Assembly: GCA_965207585.1 (NCBI GenBank)
Contig: CBDBMT010000003.1
Coordinates: forward strand, 1,302,001-1,366,000
DNA: 64,000 bases
From: Bin87 sp965207585
GTDB taxonomy: Bacteria; Chloroflexota; Dehalococcoidia; Lucifugimonadales; UBA3495
Direction: 5' to 3'
Notes under the pieces: model-generated
The model's input: the letters and a program-made list of their open reading frames with translations, nothing else
Databases searched by the model: none
Told to the model about the DNA's origin: nothing
Program-made: the position numbers and the translations under genes
Shown here: one piece after another, positions 48,497 through 56,986 of the stretch
Position numbering within the stretch: position 1 is the first letter of the stretch
Layout of the letters: every line of letters begins with the position of its first letter

Positions 48497-48697
48497 ATGC
48501 CCCCACGCCGGAAATCCAGAACCATCACCTTCTCTCTGCCCCCGGAGATGTACCAGGAGGTGCAGCGGGTGAAGGATGAAGAGGGGCGCGACATGAGCGA
48601 ACTAGTGCGCGAGGCCCTACGCCTGTACATGGAAGACCGGGAACTGCGACGGGAGCAGCGCTTCGAACGATTGCGCTCCCGACAGGCTGAACAGTAA
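48497..48697 (+). CDS. ribbon-helix-helix DNA-binding protein
   Basis: 66 residues. CopG/Arc-type RHH fold: strand RTITFSLP, helix EMYQEVQRVKDEEG, turn, helix MSELVREALRLYM, then a charged tail. Proteins of this kind dimerise and bind inverted repeats such as the one just upstream. No clear ribosome-binding site; the start may be leaderless-like. It ends 22 bp before the serine recombinase start and likely controls it or serves as its small partner. Confidence 0.78.
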   Translation: MPPRRKSRTITFSLPPEMYQEVQRVKDEEGRDMSELVREALRLYMEDRELRREQRFERLRSRQAEQ

Positions 48698-48719
48698 GAG
48701 GAAGATGGAGGTCAGAGCA

Positions 48720-50651
48720 ATGAGTAGAGATGCTGAACTCACCCCGGCGGCGCTCTACGCCCGGGTTTCCAGCGACCGCCAGGACGTGGACCTCTCCGTG
48801 GCCGCCCAGCTTCGCGCCCTCCGCGACTACGCAGAACGCAACGGATACTCCATCGCCCGCGAGTACGTGGACGAGGCCGAGAGCGGCCGGATCGCCGACC
48901 GCCCCCAGTTCCGCAAGATGCTGGACGAGGCAGCCAAGACCGACGCTCCCTTTCAGGAAATCTTGGTCTGGAAATTCAGCCGCTTCACCCGCAAGCGCGA
49001 ACACGCCGTCGCCTTCAAGTCCATGCTCCGCAGGAAGGGCATCCGCGTCGTCTCCATCACCGAGCACGCTGACGACACACCCACCGGCAAGCTCATGGAA
49101 GCCATCATCGAGTCCGTCGATGAATTCTATAGCGAGAATCTCGGGCAGGAAGTGACACGGGGAATGCGCGAAGCCGCCTCCCGGGGCTTCTGGATGGGGA
49201 CCAGCGCTCCGTACGGCTACCGTAAGGTCTACGTCCAGGACGGCGCCAAGAAGCGCCCCAGGCTGGAACTCGACCCACCCAAGGACGCCGTGGCCCGGCG
49301 CGTCTTCGACCTGATCCTACAGGGCCACAGCGTCCTGGACGTTGCCAAGACCCTGAATGCCGAGGGTATCCCCTCGTCCAACGGCAAGCGGTGGCTCAAG
49401 ACCACCGTCCACGCCATGCTGGTTAACGAAGCCTACGCCGGCACCCTAGTCTGGGGTGCCAGGGCCAAGGACAAGGCCGAACCGGTCCGCGTCGAAAACG
49501 CCTTCCCCGCCATCGTAACCCCCCAAGAGTTCAGCCGGGTCCATAGGCTGTTGGGCTCCCGCGCTCCCAAACAGGTACATCCCCGCCGTGCCTCCAGCCC
49601 CTACCTGCTCAGCGGCCTGGCCAAGTGCGAACACTGCGGCACGGCCCTCACCGCGTCCGAGGCCAAGGGTGGCAAGTACACCTACTACGTCTGCCAGTTC
49701 CTGCTCAAGAAGGGCAAAGACGCCTGCAACACGCCCAGGCTCAACGCCAAGTCCTTCGAGGACATCATCATCTCCAACATCCGGGACCACATCCTCACCG
49801 AGTCCAACATCCGCGACCTGGTGCGGTTGGTCGACGAGGAGATGGACGGCGTGGCCCGAGAACAGCGTCAGAACCTGGAGACCATCGAGGCCGAACTGGA
49901 GGAGGTCAAGCGGAAGCTTGACCGCATCTGGCACTTCGTCGAAAGTACCGACCTGGACATGGCCGATGCCTCGGAACGCATCCTGGAACACCGCCACCGG
50001 CGGGAGCAACTGGAGGCAGCCGCAGAGGAAGCCAGAACCGTGTTGGCGGAACGACGGGCGTTGCTGGATAATGCCGACACCATCGCTGCCTTTGCCCAGG
50101 ACATGAGCGAGTTCCTCCGAACGAGCGAACTCACCGAGACCCGGGCCTTCGTCCATTCCTTCGTTAAGGAGATTCGGATCTGCCCCGGCAAAGCGTCCAT
50201 CATCTACACGATCCCCACGCCGGAGGACTCGCCGGTAAGGGGCGCGGATACTGCCGAAATCGCTCTCAGCGGGGATGTTCGCAGTACAGTACGAAGTGGT
50301 GGGCCGGACTGGACAAAATCAAGAACCGGGGCCGATTCCTTGGTCACCCCGTCCTGGGGCATGGGGATGGTGTACGTCAGAACCGCCTCGTCCTCCACGA
50401 TCTCGATGCCCTGTACGAAGTTGCGGATCAGCGCCTTCCGCTCCGGGAACGTCCCATCCTGGAAGAGAGCGCGGAAGTCCGCCACGTACCCCTTGATCTC
50501 CTTTGACGTGGGCAACTCCGCCCGCCGCTGTTCCAACTGGAACTCGGCCTCCTCCCGCGCCGCCACAAGCTGGTCCTGGCGGCTCTTCAGGGACAGGATG
50601 CGGGGCGAGAGGACCTCGATCGGAAGCTGCTGGGTCTCTAGGGCCTGGTAG
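48720..50651 (+). CDS. large serine recombinase 1
   Basis: 643 residues from ATG 48720, with GGAGGT seven bases upstream. Resolvase N-terminal domain with the catalytic Ser in LYARVSSDRQ (about 18), SGRIADRPQF, and the helix E segment. The recombinase domain (YGYRKV, AYAGTLVWG) and a zinc beta-ribbon (CEHCG ... YYVC ... C) follow, then a long coiled coil (about 380-470). Such enzymes integrate and excise mobile elements. Homology to recombinases ends near YTIPTPEDSP (about residue 505). The last 120 or so codons run antisense through the end of recombinase 2, so the native C-terminus may have been replaced. Confidence 0.85.
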   Translation: MSRDAELTPAALYARVSSDRQDVDLSVAAQLRALRDYAERNGYSIAREYVDEAESGRIADRPQFRKMLDEAAKTDAPFQEILVWKFSRFTRKREHAVAFKSMLRRKGIRVVSITEHADDTPTGKLMEAIIESVDEFYSENLGQEVTRGMREAASRGFWMGTSAPYGYRKVYVQDGAKKRPRLELDPPKDAVARRVFDLILQGHSVLDVAKTLNAEGIPSSNGKRWLKTTVHAMLVNEAYAGTLVWGARAKDKAEPVRVENAFPAIVTPQEFSRVHRLLGSRAPKQVHPRRASSPYLLSGLAKCEHCGTALTASEAKGGKYTYYVCQFLLKKGKDACNTPRLNAKSFEDIIISNIRDHILTESNIRDLVRLVDEEMDGVAREQRQNLETIEAELEEVKRKLDRIWHFVESTDLDMADASERILEHRHRREQLEAAAEEARTVLAERRALLDNADTIAAFAQDMSEFLRTSELTETRAFVHSFVKEIRICPGKASIIYTIPTPEDSPVRGADTAEIALSGDVRSTVRSGGPDWTKSRTGADSLVTPSWGMGMVYVRTASSSTISMPCTKLRISAFRSGNVPSWKRARKSATYPLISFDVGNSARRCSNWNSASSRAATSWSWRLFRDRMRGERTSIGSCWVSRAW

Positions 50652-51865
50652 AGGTTCTCCAGCCGGGTGTCCACGTCGGACAGCTCGCTGTTGATGGCCG
50701 TCAGCCGTCCGTTGACCTCCCCTGCCAGGTTGTCGATCTCCTCGGCCACCAGGGTCACCAACTCGGTGATGGTCTCCTCGGTGAGAATCCGCTCCCTGAC
50801 CTTCTCGATCACCAGGTCCTCCACCTTGGCGGAGTTCAGGTAGCGGGCGGTGCAGGCTCCTGCCCCTTCCCGGAACAGGCTGGAGCAGACGTAGTAGGCG
50901 AACTGGCCGCTCTTGGCTCCCTGGGCCGAGTAGCTCCTGCCGCACACTCCGCAGCGCAGGAGACCGCTCAGCAGGTACTGGCTGCCCACCCGCGCGGGCC
51001 GCTGCACCGTGGGCGCCCGCTGGTGGAGTCCCTGCTGCACCGCGTCGAAGGTCTCCAGGGACACCAACGCGGGCCAGGCGTTCTCCACCCTTACCGGCTC
51101 CCCCGCCTTCTCGTCCTTGCTCTTGACTCCCCACACCGCCGTTCCGGTGTAGGCTTCGTTGGTCAGCATATTGTGCACCGTGCTCTTCTGCCACCGCTTA
51201 CCCCGGATGGTGATGCCCCGGCCGTTCAACTCCTTGCAGATTTCCTTCAACCCGTTGCCCCGGCGCGAACTCTCGAAGATCTCCTGGACGATGGGCGCGG
51301 CGTCCGAGTCCACCTCCAGGGTGGGCCGCTCCTTCACCCCGTCGCTGACCTTGATGCGCTTGTAGCCGAAAGGCGCGCGGGAGGCCAGGAAGTAGCCTCT
51401 TGACGCCGCTTCACGCATTCCCCGCACGACCTCTTGCGCAAGATTCTCGCTGTAATATTCGTCCACCGACTCGATGATGCCCTCAAGCAGCCGGCCGGTG
51501 GCGTTGTCCTCGGCCTGCTCGGTGATGGACACCACGCGGATGCCCTTGCGCCGCAACTGGGCCTTGAAGGCCACGGCGTGCTCCCGCTTGCGGGTGAAGC
51601 GGCTGAATTTCCAGACGAGAATCACCTGGAAAGGGGCCGTGGCCTTGCTGCCCTCGTCGATCATTTTGCGGAACTGGGGCCGGTCGGCGATCCTGCCACT
51701 CTCGGCCTCGTCCACGTACTCGCGGGCCACGGAGTAGCCGTTGGCCTTGGCGTACTCTCTCAAGGCCCGAAGCTGGGCGGCCACCGACAGGTCCACATCC
51801 TGGCGGTCGCTGGAGACCCTCGCGTAGAGCGCCGCCGGGGTCAGAGGTTGGAACTGCTGCTTCAC
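50204..51865 (-). CDS. large serine recombinase 2
   Basis: 553 residues, start GTG at 51865 with AGGAGG five bases upstream. Same domain order as recombinase 1: catalytic Ser in LYARVSSDRQ (about 18), recombinase domain, zinc ribbon (CGVCG ... YYVC), coiled coil, and YTIPMPQDG. The N-terminal 100 residues are about 85 percent identical to recombinase 1, also in DNA, so the two genes form an imperfect inverted repeat of several hundred bp. Their 3' ends overlap tail to tail by 448 bp. Each could act on a different att site. No att core could be proven by eye. Confidence 0.85.
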   Translation of the reverse strand: MKQQFQPLTPAALYARVSSDRQDVDLSVAAQLRALREYAKANGYSVAREYVDEAESGRIADRPQFRKMIDEGSKATAPFQVILVWKFSRFTRKREHAVAFKAQLRRKGIRVVSITEQAEDNATGRLLEGIIESVDEYYSENLAQEVVRGMREAASRGYFLASRAPFGYKRIKVSDGVKERPTLEVDSDAAPIVQEIFESSRRGNGLKEICKELNGRGITIRGKRWQKSTVHNMLTNEAYTGTAVWGVKSKDEKAGEPVRVENAWPALVSLETFDAVQQGLHQRAPTVQRPARVGSQYLLSGLLRCGVCGRSYSAQGAKSGQFAYYVCSSLFREGAGACTARYLNSAKVEDLVIEKVRERILTEETITELVTLVAEEIDNLAGEVNGRLTAINSELSDVDTRLENLYQALETQQLPIEVLSPRILSLKSRQDQLVAAREEAEFQLEQRRAELPTSKEIKGYVADFRALFQDGTFPERKALIRNFVQGIEIVEDEAVLTYTIPMPQDGVTKESAPVLDFVQSGPPLRTVLRTSPLRAISAVSAPLTGESSGVGIV

Positions 51866-51904
51866 AATGTCCTCCTGGTCTCTTGGTGGTAGGGTTTACC
51901 AGGG

Positions 51905-52366
51905 CTAATTCGGACCGCCCATGTCTTTTCCGAGGACTGCCACCGATGTTTCCGAAGTGGGCTCGGCAGTCACCTGCAAACGCTGGCCGATGGCGCCCAG
52001 GGCAGCGTCCATCAAGTCCAGCCCTGACCGGTGTTGCACGTCCAGCACGCGGTCCACCTGCGGCAAATACCAGCCCAATCGACGGGCCAACTCCGCCTTG
52101 CCGACGCCCTGGTCTCTCATGCCCTGGTACAGAATGACCTTCACCGACGTCAGCGTCGGCAGGAAGGCGCAGGTCCGGCCCTCAGAGGGAGCGGGAATGT
52201 CCCTCCGGTCGTGAATGCGGGCTGCTATCGCCTCTTCCAATGCGTCCACCGCGCGGGCCACGGCCTCCTCCGGGTCGTCCCCGAAGGTGGTCAACTCCGG
52301 GAAGTCGGGAGAAGTCACCAGCACCATTCCATCATCGTCTTCGAGCAAAATCGGATAGGCAATCAT
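51905..52366 (-). CDS. hicB: HicB-family antitoxin
   Basis: 153 residues. Starts MIAYPILLEDDDGMVLVTSP with the partly degraded RNase-H-like HicB fold (FPELTTFGDDPEEAVARAVDALEEAI). The C-terminus has a helix-turn-helix (KAELARRLGWYLPQVDRVLD) for autoregulation. The start codon overlaps the stop of hicA by one base (TGATG), so translation is coupled. Neutralises HicA by direct binding. Confidence 0.85.
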   Translation of the reverse strand: MIAYPILLEDDDGMVLVTSPDFPELTTFGDDPEEAVARAVDALEEAIAARIHDRRDIPAPSEGRTCAFLPTLTSVKVILYQGMRDQGVGKAELARRLGWYLPQVDRVLDVQHRSGLDLMDAALGAIGQRLQVTAEPTSETSVAVLGKDMGGPN

Positions 52367-52554
52367 CAGTCCAACCCCAGGTCCTTCTTGATTTTCGCAA
52401 CGAGACCCCGCCCCAACTCCTTTCCGCCGCCGTGCATCGGCAACTGGCTGGTGCGGTCTCCCAGCCGGACCGTGAGATGTCCGCTGCCTCCCTTGTGGGT
52501 ATGGAAGGTGCAGCCCCGCCTCCTCAGCCAGCGTCGCAGTTCTCGCGCGTTCAT
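52366..52554 (-). CDS. hicA: HicA-family mRNA interferase toxin
   Basis: 62 residues, typical HicA length. Double-stranded-RNA-binding-like fold with the catalytic His in GGSGHLTV and the KxLGRGLVAKIKKDLGL end. RHxxxHxKGG-type start (LRRRGCTFHTHKGG). HicA cleaves mRNAs when free of HicB. GGAGGAG lies very close to ATG 52554. The order toxin-antitoxin is the standard one. Confidence 0.85.
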   Translation of the reverse strand: MNARELRRWLRRRGCTFHTHKGGSGHLTVRLGDRTSQLPMHGGGKELGRGLVAKIKKDLGLD

Positions 52555-52588
52555 CTCCTCCCATAATGCATAACATTGGCGTTGTTGT

Positions 52589-52602
52589 CAACATATATGT
52601 TG
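52589..52602. promoter_or_regulatory. perfect palindrome upstream of hicAB
   Basis: CAACATATATGTTG, a perfect 14-bp palindrome 35 bp upstream of hicA. Likely operator for the HicB HTH domain. Confidence 0.6.
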
Positions 52603-52774
52603 CGCTGGTAGTGTATCCGTTAGAAAAGCACCAGCCGGGAGACAACTCCCCGCCCGTGCTGGTTCGGGCGTCAGTCGCGAATTTCACGGCTGACAACTAA
52701 ATTGCATCCGAACCGTTTTTGCGCCAAAATGTCGCACCTTTTGACGAAGCGTATGGTTCGCCGGAGGTTTGTTG

Positions 52775-53947
52775 ATGAACGTATCTCATCGGTTTGATTT
52801 GATTTTGCTGGTAATCTTTTTTCTTGCCGGGGTAGCGTGTCAGAACGTCTCCATCGCGCCCAACCAAGTTCCCGGCGTTTCAGAGAACGAAGTGCTGTTT
52901 GGGCAATCAGCCGTGCTGAGCGGTCCGTCCCAATACCTGGGAACATCGATGCGTCTTGGCATCGAGACTGCTTTCCATGAAGCAAATCAGAAAGGTGGCG
53001 TACATGGCCGCTATTTGTCCTTGACGTCCGTGGACGATTCCTACGAAACGGAGTATGCCGTTCACGCCACTACCCGTCTCATTGAAAAAGACAAGGTATT
53101 TGCGCTTATTGGAGCAGTCGGAACCCCAACTTCATGGGGAGCGCTGCCCATTGCCCAGGCCGGCGGAGTTCCCTTCATCACGCCTTTCACTGGCGCCGAG
53201 TTTTTGCGGGATCCATCGCTGACCAACGTGATAAACCTGCGAGCTTCCTATTACCAGGAATCCGAGCGAATCATTGATTACCTGACCGGTGAAGACGGCA
53301 TTGACCGAATCGGAGTGTTTTACCAGAACGATTCTTTCGGGGCAGCGGGGCTGCAGGGAGTCCGCAGGGCGCTGGACCAGCGAGGAATGGAAATCTTTGA
53401 TACCTGGCATTACGAGCGCAATGCCGGCGGCATTGATGACGCAGCATCGGGAATCATCGCCGCCAAACCGGATGCGGTGGTGATGTTTGGCACACCGGAG
53501 GCAGTGGCCAATCTGGTCAAACTGGTGCGAAAAGAAGCTGATCCGCAGTTCGCCACCGTTTCTTTTGTCGGAGGTAAGACGCTGGCAAACAAGATTGGAG
53601 AGGCTAGAAAAGACATATACGTTACGCAAGTCGTGCCCTTTTACGACGATGTCCGGCTCCCGGTGGTAGCCAGTTACCATGCAGCCCTGCGGGCTTACAA
53701 CCCCGGCGCGTCACCTGATTTCGTGTCGCTGGAAGGTTATTTGGCGGGAAGGCTTGCCGTCTGGTTGCTGGACACCTGCGGGCCAGATCTGACTCGCCAG
53801 TGTTTCATAGAACCTGCACTCAGCCAGAACAAGATTGATCTGGATGGTCTCATCCTGCAGTACAGCGTCGGGGACAATCAAGGGTTGGACCAAGTCTATC
53901 TGACGATGTTGGACGAAAACGGAGAATACCAGCCAATTAGAGATTAG
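52775..53947 (+). CDS. branched-chain amino acid-type substrate-binding lipoprotein
   Basis: 390 residues. Signal peptide and lipobox (FFLAGVAC), then a periplasmic binding fold of the LivJ/Peripla_BP_6 type: LFGQSAVLSGPSQYLGTSMRLGIE, an ABC-like GAVGTPTS hinge loop, FYQNDSFGAAGLQGVRRAL, and FVSLEGYLAGRLAVW. ATG 52775 has GGAGG seven bases before it. Binds a small ligand outside the cell. No ABC permease or ATPase follows; instead a NCS2-type permease gene starts 53 bp downstream, so it may serve that transporter or a sensor. Confidence 0.82.
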   Translation: MNVSHRFDLILLVIFFLAGVACQNVSIAPNQVPGVSENEVLFGQSAVLSGPSQYLGTSMRLGIETAFHEANQKGGVHGRYLSLTSVDDSYETEYAVHATTRLIEKDKVFALIGAVGTPTSWGALPIAQAGGVPFITPFTGAEFLRDPSLTNVINLRASYYQESERIIDYLTGEDGIDRIGVFYQNDSFGAAGLQGVRRALDQRGMEIFDTWHYERNAGGIDDAASGIIAAKPDAVVMFGTPEAVANLVKLVRKEADPQFATVSFVGGKTLANKIGEARKDIYVTQVVPFYDDVRLPVVASYHAALRAYNPGASPDFVSLEGYLAGRLAVWLLDTCGPDLTRQCFIEPALSQNKIDLDGLILQYSVGDNQGLDQVYLTMLDENGEYQPIRD

Positions 53948-54000
53948 CGGCTCTTCAAATTAGGCTCGACAGGAAGTCAGCAAAAACCTTGGGAGTGACG

Positions 54001-55728
54001 GTGGTGCGAAATAACAACCTGTCATATGAAGCGATTGACGCATCTCCGCCCCTGGTGACGCTGGGTGTAGCAGTGCAGGGGGCAGTGATCACGATATCGA
54101 ACATCGTCATGATCACAACCGTCTTCGCGCTGGCGATAAGAGCGGATGCTGATTACTTATCCTGGGCGATGTTTGCGTCTTTGGTGGTGGCCGGAATCGC
54201 AATCATCATTCATGGGGTCCGTTTTGGGCGGCTGGGAGCGGGTCATTTATCGCTGCAGGGATCAGCGGTTCCATTTCTGGCAGTATCCGTACTGGCTGCT
54301 ATTCAAGGCGGTTTGGCCTTGATGTCGATATTGGTGATCGCGGCGTCTTTGCTGCAATTCGGCATGTCCGCATTTCTGGCGAAGTTGAACCGGGTGATCA
54401 CACCGGTCGTTTCGGGAGTGGCGCTCATGGTAGTGGCGCTTTCCGCAATGCCCATAGCGGTGGCCAGATTAAACAACATCCCGCCTGACGCCGCGTTTTT
54501 TACGGGACCGGCCGTCGGAGCCATAACGCTGACTATTGCGACCGTTCTGACGCTCCGCGGCTCCGGATTGTTCCGTGTCCTCGCTCTGCCAATCACCATC
54601 GTAATCGGATGTGTAGCCAGTTACATCCTGGGGATTTACGATTTTCAACCGGTGCTGCAACGTTCCTGGTTTGACCTTCCTGAATTTTCAGCATGGCCCG
54701 GATTCGGGTCGGTGCTCAGTCCTGATTTCTGGGCGCTCCTGCCTTCTTTTCTCATCGTCAGCCTAGTGATCGGCCTCAAGGCCAGCACCGAGAGCGCGGT
54801 CATTCAACAGGTATCACGCCGGATACCCCGCGCCATCGACTTTCGCAGCGTGCAGGGAACGCTCAACGTCACCGGACTGTCCGTTTTAGCGTCAGGCGTG
54901 ATGGGGGTTTTGCCGGCCCTCGCCTATTTGCCTTCTACAATGGCCCTGGTCAGCTTTACCGGCGTGGCCGCCCGCCGGGTGGCATACGTGGTTGGAGCCA
55001 TTCTGATTGCCCTGGCCGTGTTCCCCAAGGTAGTTGCGCTGATGATGACCATTCCGCCGCCTGTGTCCGGCAGCATTTTGATGGTCATTATGGGTCTGCT
55101 CTTTGTGGAGGGAGTCCGCACCGCAGCTCAAGACGGGTTGAATCCGCAAAAATCGGTGATCATAGGCCTGTCCCTGGCTATTTCGATTGGACTGCAAAGT
55201 CGAAATATCCTGGAGGTCGTTTTAGGCGATTTCTGGGGTGTGGCATTCGGAAACAGCGTGGTGGTGGGCATTCTGTCGGCCCTATTGATGTCTATGGTGG
55301 TCGACTTTACGATTTCCCGACGACGACGATTGAACACCGAACTGGATATTGCAGCAGCGCCGGCTGTTGATGAGTTCCTGCGGCGTATGGGGACAGACCT
55401 AGGCTGGAGTGATTCGTCAGTTGAGAGGTTGTGCGCCGCTGGTGAGGAAACCCTGTCCAGTATGCTCGAGCTGCGAGACGATTACGAAGATGACGGACCA
55501 CCTCGCCTGATTGTTTTGGCCAAGCGCGGCGCCGGGTCTTTGGAAATCGAGTTTATGGCGGTTTTTGCCGAGGAGAACATAGAAGACCGGATTGCGTTCA
55601 TGAGCGAACAGGCGGAAACACCGGACGTTGGCGATATTTCTTTCCGGTTGCTGCGTCACTACGCGTCATCGGTGCGCCACCGGAAGTATCATGGCATAGA
55701 CGTGGTCACGGTCCAAGTGGATGCCTAA
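54001..55728 (+). CDS. NCS2-type permease with cytoplasmic C-terminal extension
   Basis: About 575 residues. Start unresolved: GTG 54001 or 54004 follow GGGAG; TTG 53989 is also open. Residues about 15-450 have 12-14 membrane segments with the NCS2 (xanthine/uracil permease) layout, including the Gln loop LSLQGSAVPF and ASTESAVIQQVS in the substrate region. Residues about 455-570 form a soluble extension (VERLCAAGEETLSSMLELRD to YHGIDVVTVQV). Its pattern recalls a degenerate RsbW/HATPase fold without the DxGxG box; this is inference. Probably takes up a nucleobase or similar compound. Follows the binding-protein gene. Confidence 0.72.
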   Translation: MVRNNNLSYEAIDASPPLVTLGVAVQGAVITISNIVMITTVFALAIRADADYLSWAMFASLVVAGIAIIIHGVRFGRLGAGHLSLQGSAVPFLAVSVLAAIQGGLALMSILVIAASLLQFGMSAFLAKLNRVITPVVSGVALMVVALSAMPIAVARLNNIPPDAAFFTGPAVGAITLTIATVLTLRGSGLFRVLALPITIVIGCVASYILGIYDFQPVLQRSWFDLPEFSAWPGFGSVLSPDFWALLPSFLIVSLVIGLKASTESAVIQQVSRRIPRAIDFRSVQGTLNVTGLSVLASGVMGVLPALAYLPSTMALVSFTGVAARRVAYVVGAILIALAVFPKVVALMMTIPPPVSGSILMVIMGLLFVEGVRTAAQDGLNPQKSVIIGLSLAISIGLQSRNILEVVLGDFWGVAFGNSVVVGILSALLMSMVVDFTISRRRRLNTELDIAAAPAVDEFLRRMGTDLGWSDSSVERLCAAGEETLSSMLELRDDYEDDGPPRLIVLAKRGAGSLEIEFMAVFAEENIEDRIAFMSEQAETPDVGDISFRLLRHYASSVRHRKYHGIDVVTVQVDA

Positions 55729-56027
55729 GTTGGTTGGCTCACAACCCCCTCCACTAGTATGGTCCTGGTGTTGCTGCCCCGTCCACGAACGGCGGAGAGC
55801 ACCTGATAGAAAGGCGAGCGGATCAGCTCGCGAGCTTGGGAAACATCATCAAACTCAAGAATCTCTACCCTACCCGAACGCTGGTCGCCTTCTACGACGA
55901 AAGTTTCGCCACCGAACACCAGATATGTTCCGCCGTGAGTGGCGACCACTCCTGGTATTCGCGCTTCATACTCAGAGAAAATCGCCGGGTCGGTAATCTC
56001 ACTTTCAATCAGCAAGTACGCTGCCAT
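55725..56027 (-). CDS. DUF1330 protein
   Basis: 100 residues from ATG 56027, with AGGAGG upstream. Ferredoxin-like dimeric alpha/beta-barrel fold of the DUF1330 family: MAAYLLIESEITDP, YLVFGGETFVVEG, ILEFDDVSQARELIRSPFYQ. Function unknown. Its stop overlaps the permease stop by three bases, tail to tail. Divergent from a second DUF1330 gene at 56225. Confidence 0.8.
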   Translation of the reverse strand: MAAYLLIESEITDPAIFSEYEARIPGVVATHGGTYLVFGGETFVVEGDQRSGRVEILEFDDVSQARELIRSPFYQVLSAVRGRGSNTRTILVEGVVSQPT

Positions 56028-56224
56028 GCGACTGCCTCCTGACGTCTTCTGGAGAATTGCGGGCGTCATTATAACTGACCTGCCGGACCATCCAACCCGC
56101 CCGACTGGTTAATCACGACTTGGTTACGCTTTGCATCACGCTCTGTTGAACTGCCTGCACGTATGGGGTATAAGGAACCACGCAGTTCGCCATGCCAAAA
56201 ATACACAATCTATGGAGGCAAACA

Positions 56225-56533
56225 ATGCCGGCTTACGTAATCTTGCACACCGCCGAAATACTGGACGAAGAACTCCATGCGGAGTTCCGCCGCCGCGTGG
56301 GGCCGTTGCTGGAAGCGAGAGGCGGGAAATATTTGATGCGCGGCAACGTGTCTGAAGTAATCGGCGGAGATTCGACTGGCCACAACCGCGTGGCAGTCAT
56401 GGAGTTTGAGACGACAGAGCAAGCTCAGGAGTGGGCAAGGGACCCTCAGCCTCCGGGGGAGTATGCAGAACTCAGAGAGCTCCGCAACCGTGCAGCCAGG
56501 TCCGTCTCTTTGATCGTGGCAAGCACTGACTGA
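56225..56533 (+). CDS. DUF1330-like protein
   Basis: 102 residues from ATG 56225, with GGAGGC upstream. Same fold class as its divergent neighbour: MPAYVILHTAEILDEEL, YLMRGNVSEVIGGD, VMEFETTEQAQEWARDP. The two share a 197-bp intergenic region and may be co-regulated. Function unknown. Confidence 0.78.
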   Translation: MPAYVILHTAEILDEELHAEFRRRVGPLLEARGGKYLMRGNVSEVIGGDSTGHNRVAVMEFETTEQAQEWARDPQPPGEYAELRELRNRAARSVSLIVASTD

Positions 56534-56986
56534 ACAGACTTGGTTTTGACGCGGCGAAATGTTGGCCGGGTTCTTGCGCTGCAAAAGGAGCTTGAAACCC
56601 GGCCTACTGCCGGATCCGGGGCGCGTTGACGAATTCGGTTGCCAGATGTGCGGCTACGGCCGCGTCTCCTGGCAACGGGATTTGAGCTTTCGAGGCAGTT
56701 CGCACCGTTTCGCGGGGGGTCGCCTCACCCGATCGTGGTTCCTTCACACCTGCTCGCGGGTCGGACACATTGCCCTCAATTTCAAACGGATACACTGCCG
56801 TTGCGCTTGAGGTGGTCTCTCTACTCCACCCGTCTGGGGGTCTCTATCCGAAACCGCCATAGTGATGACCGCTCGCGTCGTTGCCGACCTTCACATCCAG
56901 TAGCGACCCTAATGCAACCAGGCCGTGGCCGTGGCTCCCGAAATGGGTCAACGTTCCCGTCCGCTTCGCCCCTTCAAAAACTCCAC
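56534..56986. other. intergenic, nothing recognised
   Basis: About 450 bp. I see no supported coding frame. The long plus-strand frame through it is antisense to the replication-relaxation gene. Confidence 0.45.

Noticed and set aside
47994..48572. Plus-strand frame of 192 codons upstream of the RHH gene
   Set aside because: No ribosome-binding site, low-complexity C-terminus, and it runs through the operator palindrome and into the RHH gene in another frame.
52623..52667. Hairpin GGGAG-ACAA-CTCCC as terminator
   Set aside because: The outer arms do not pair consistently and no gene on either strand ends next to it.
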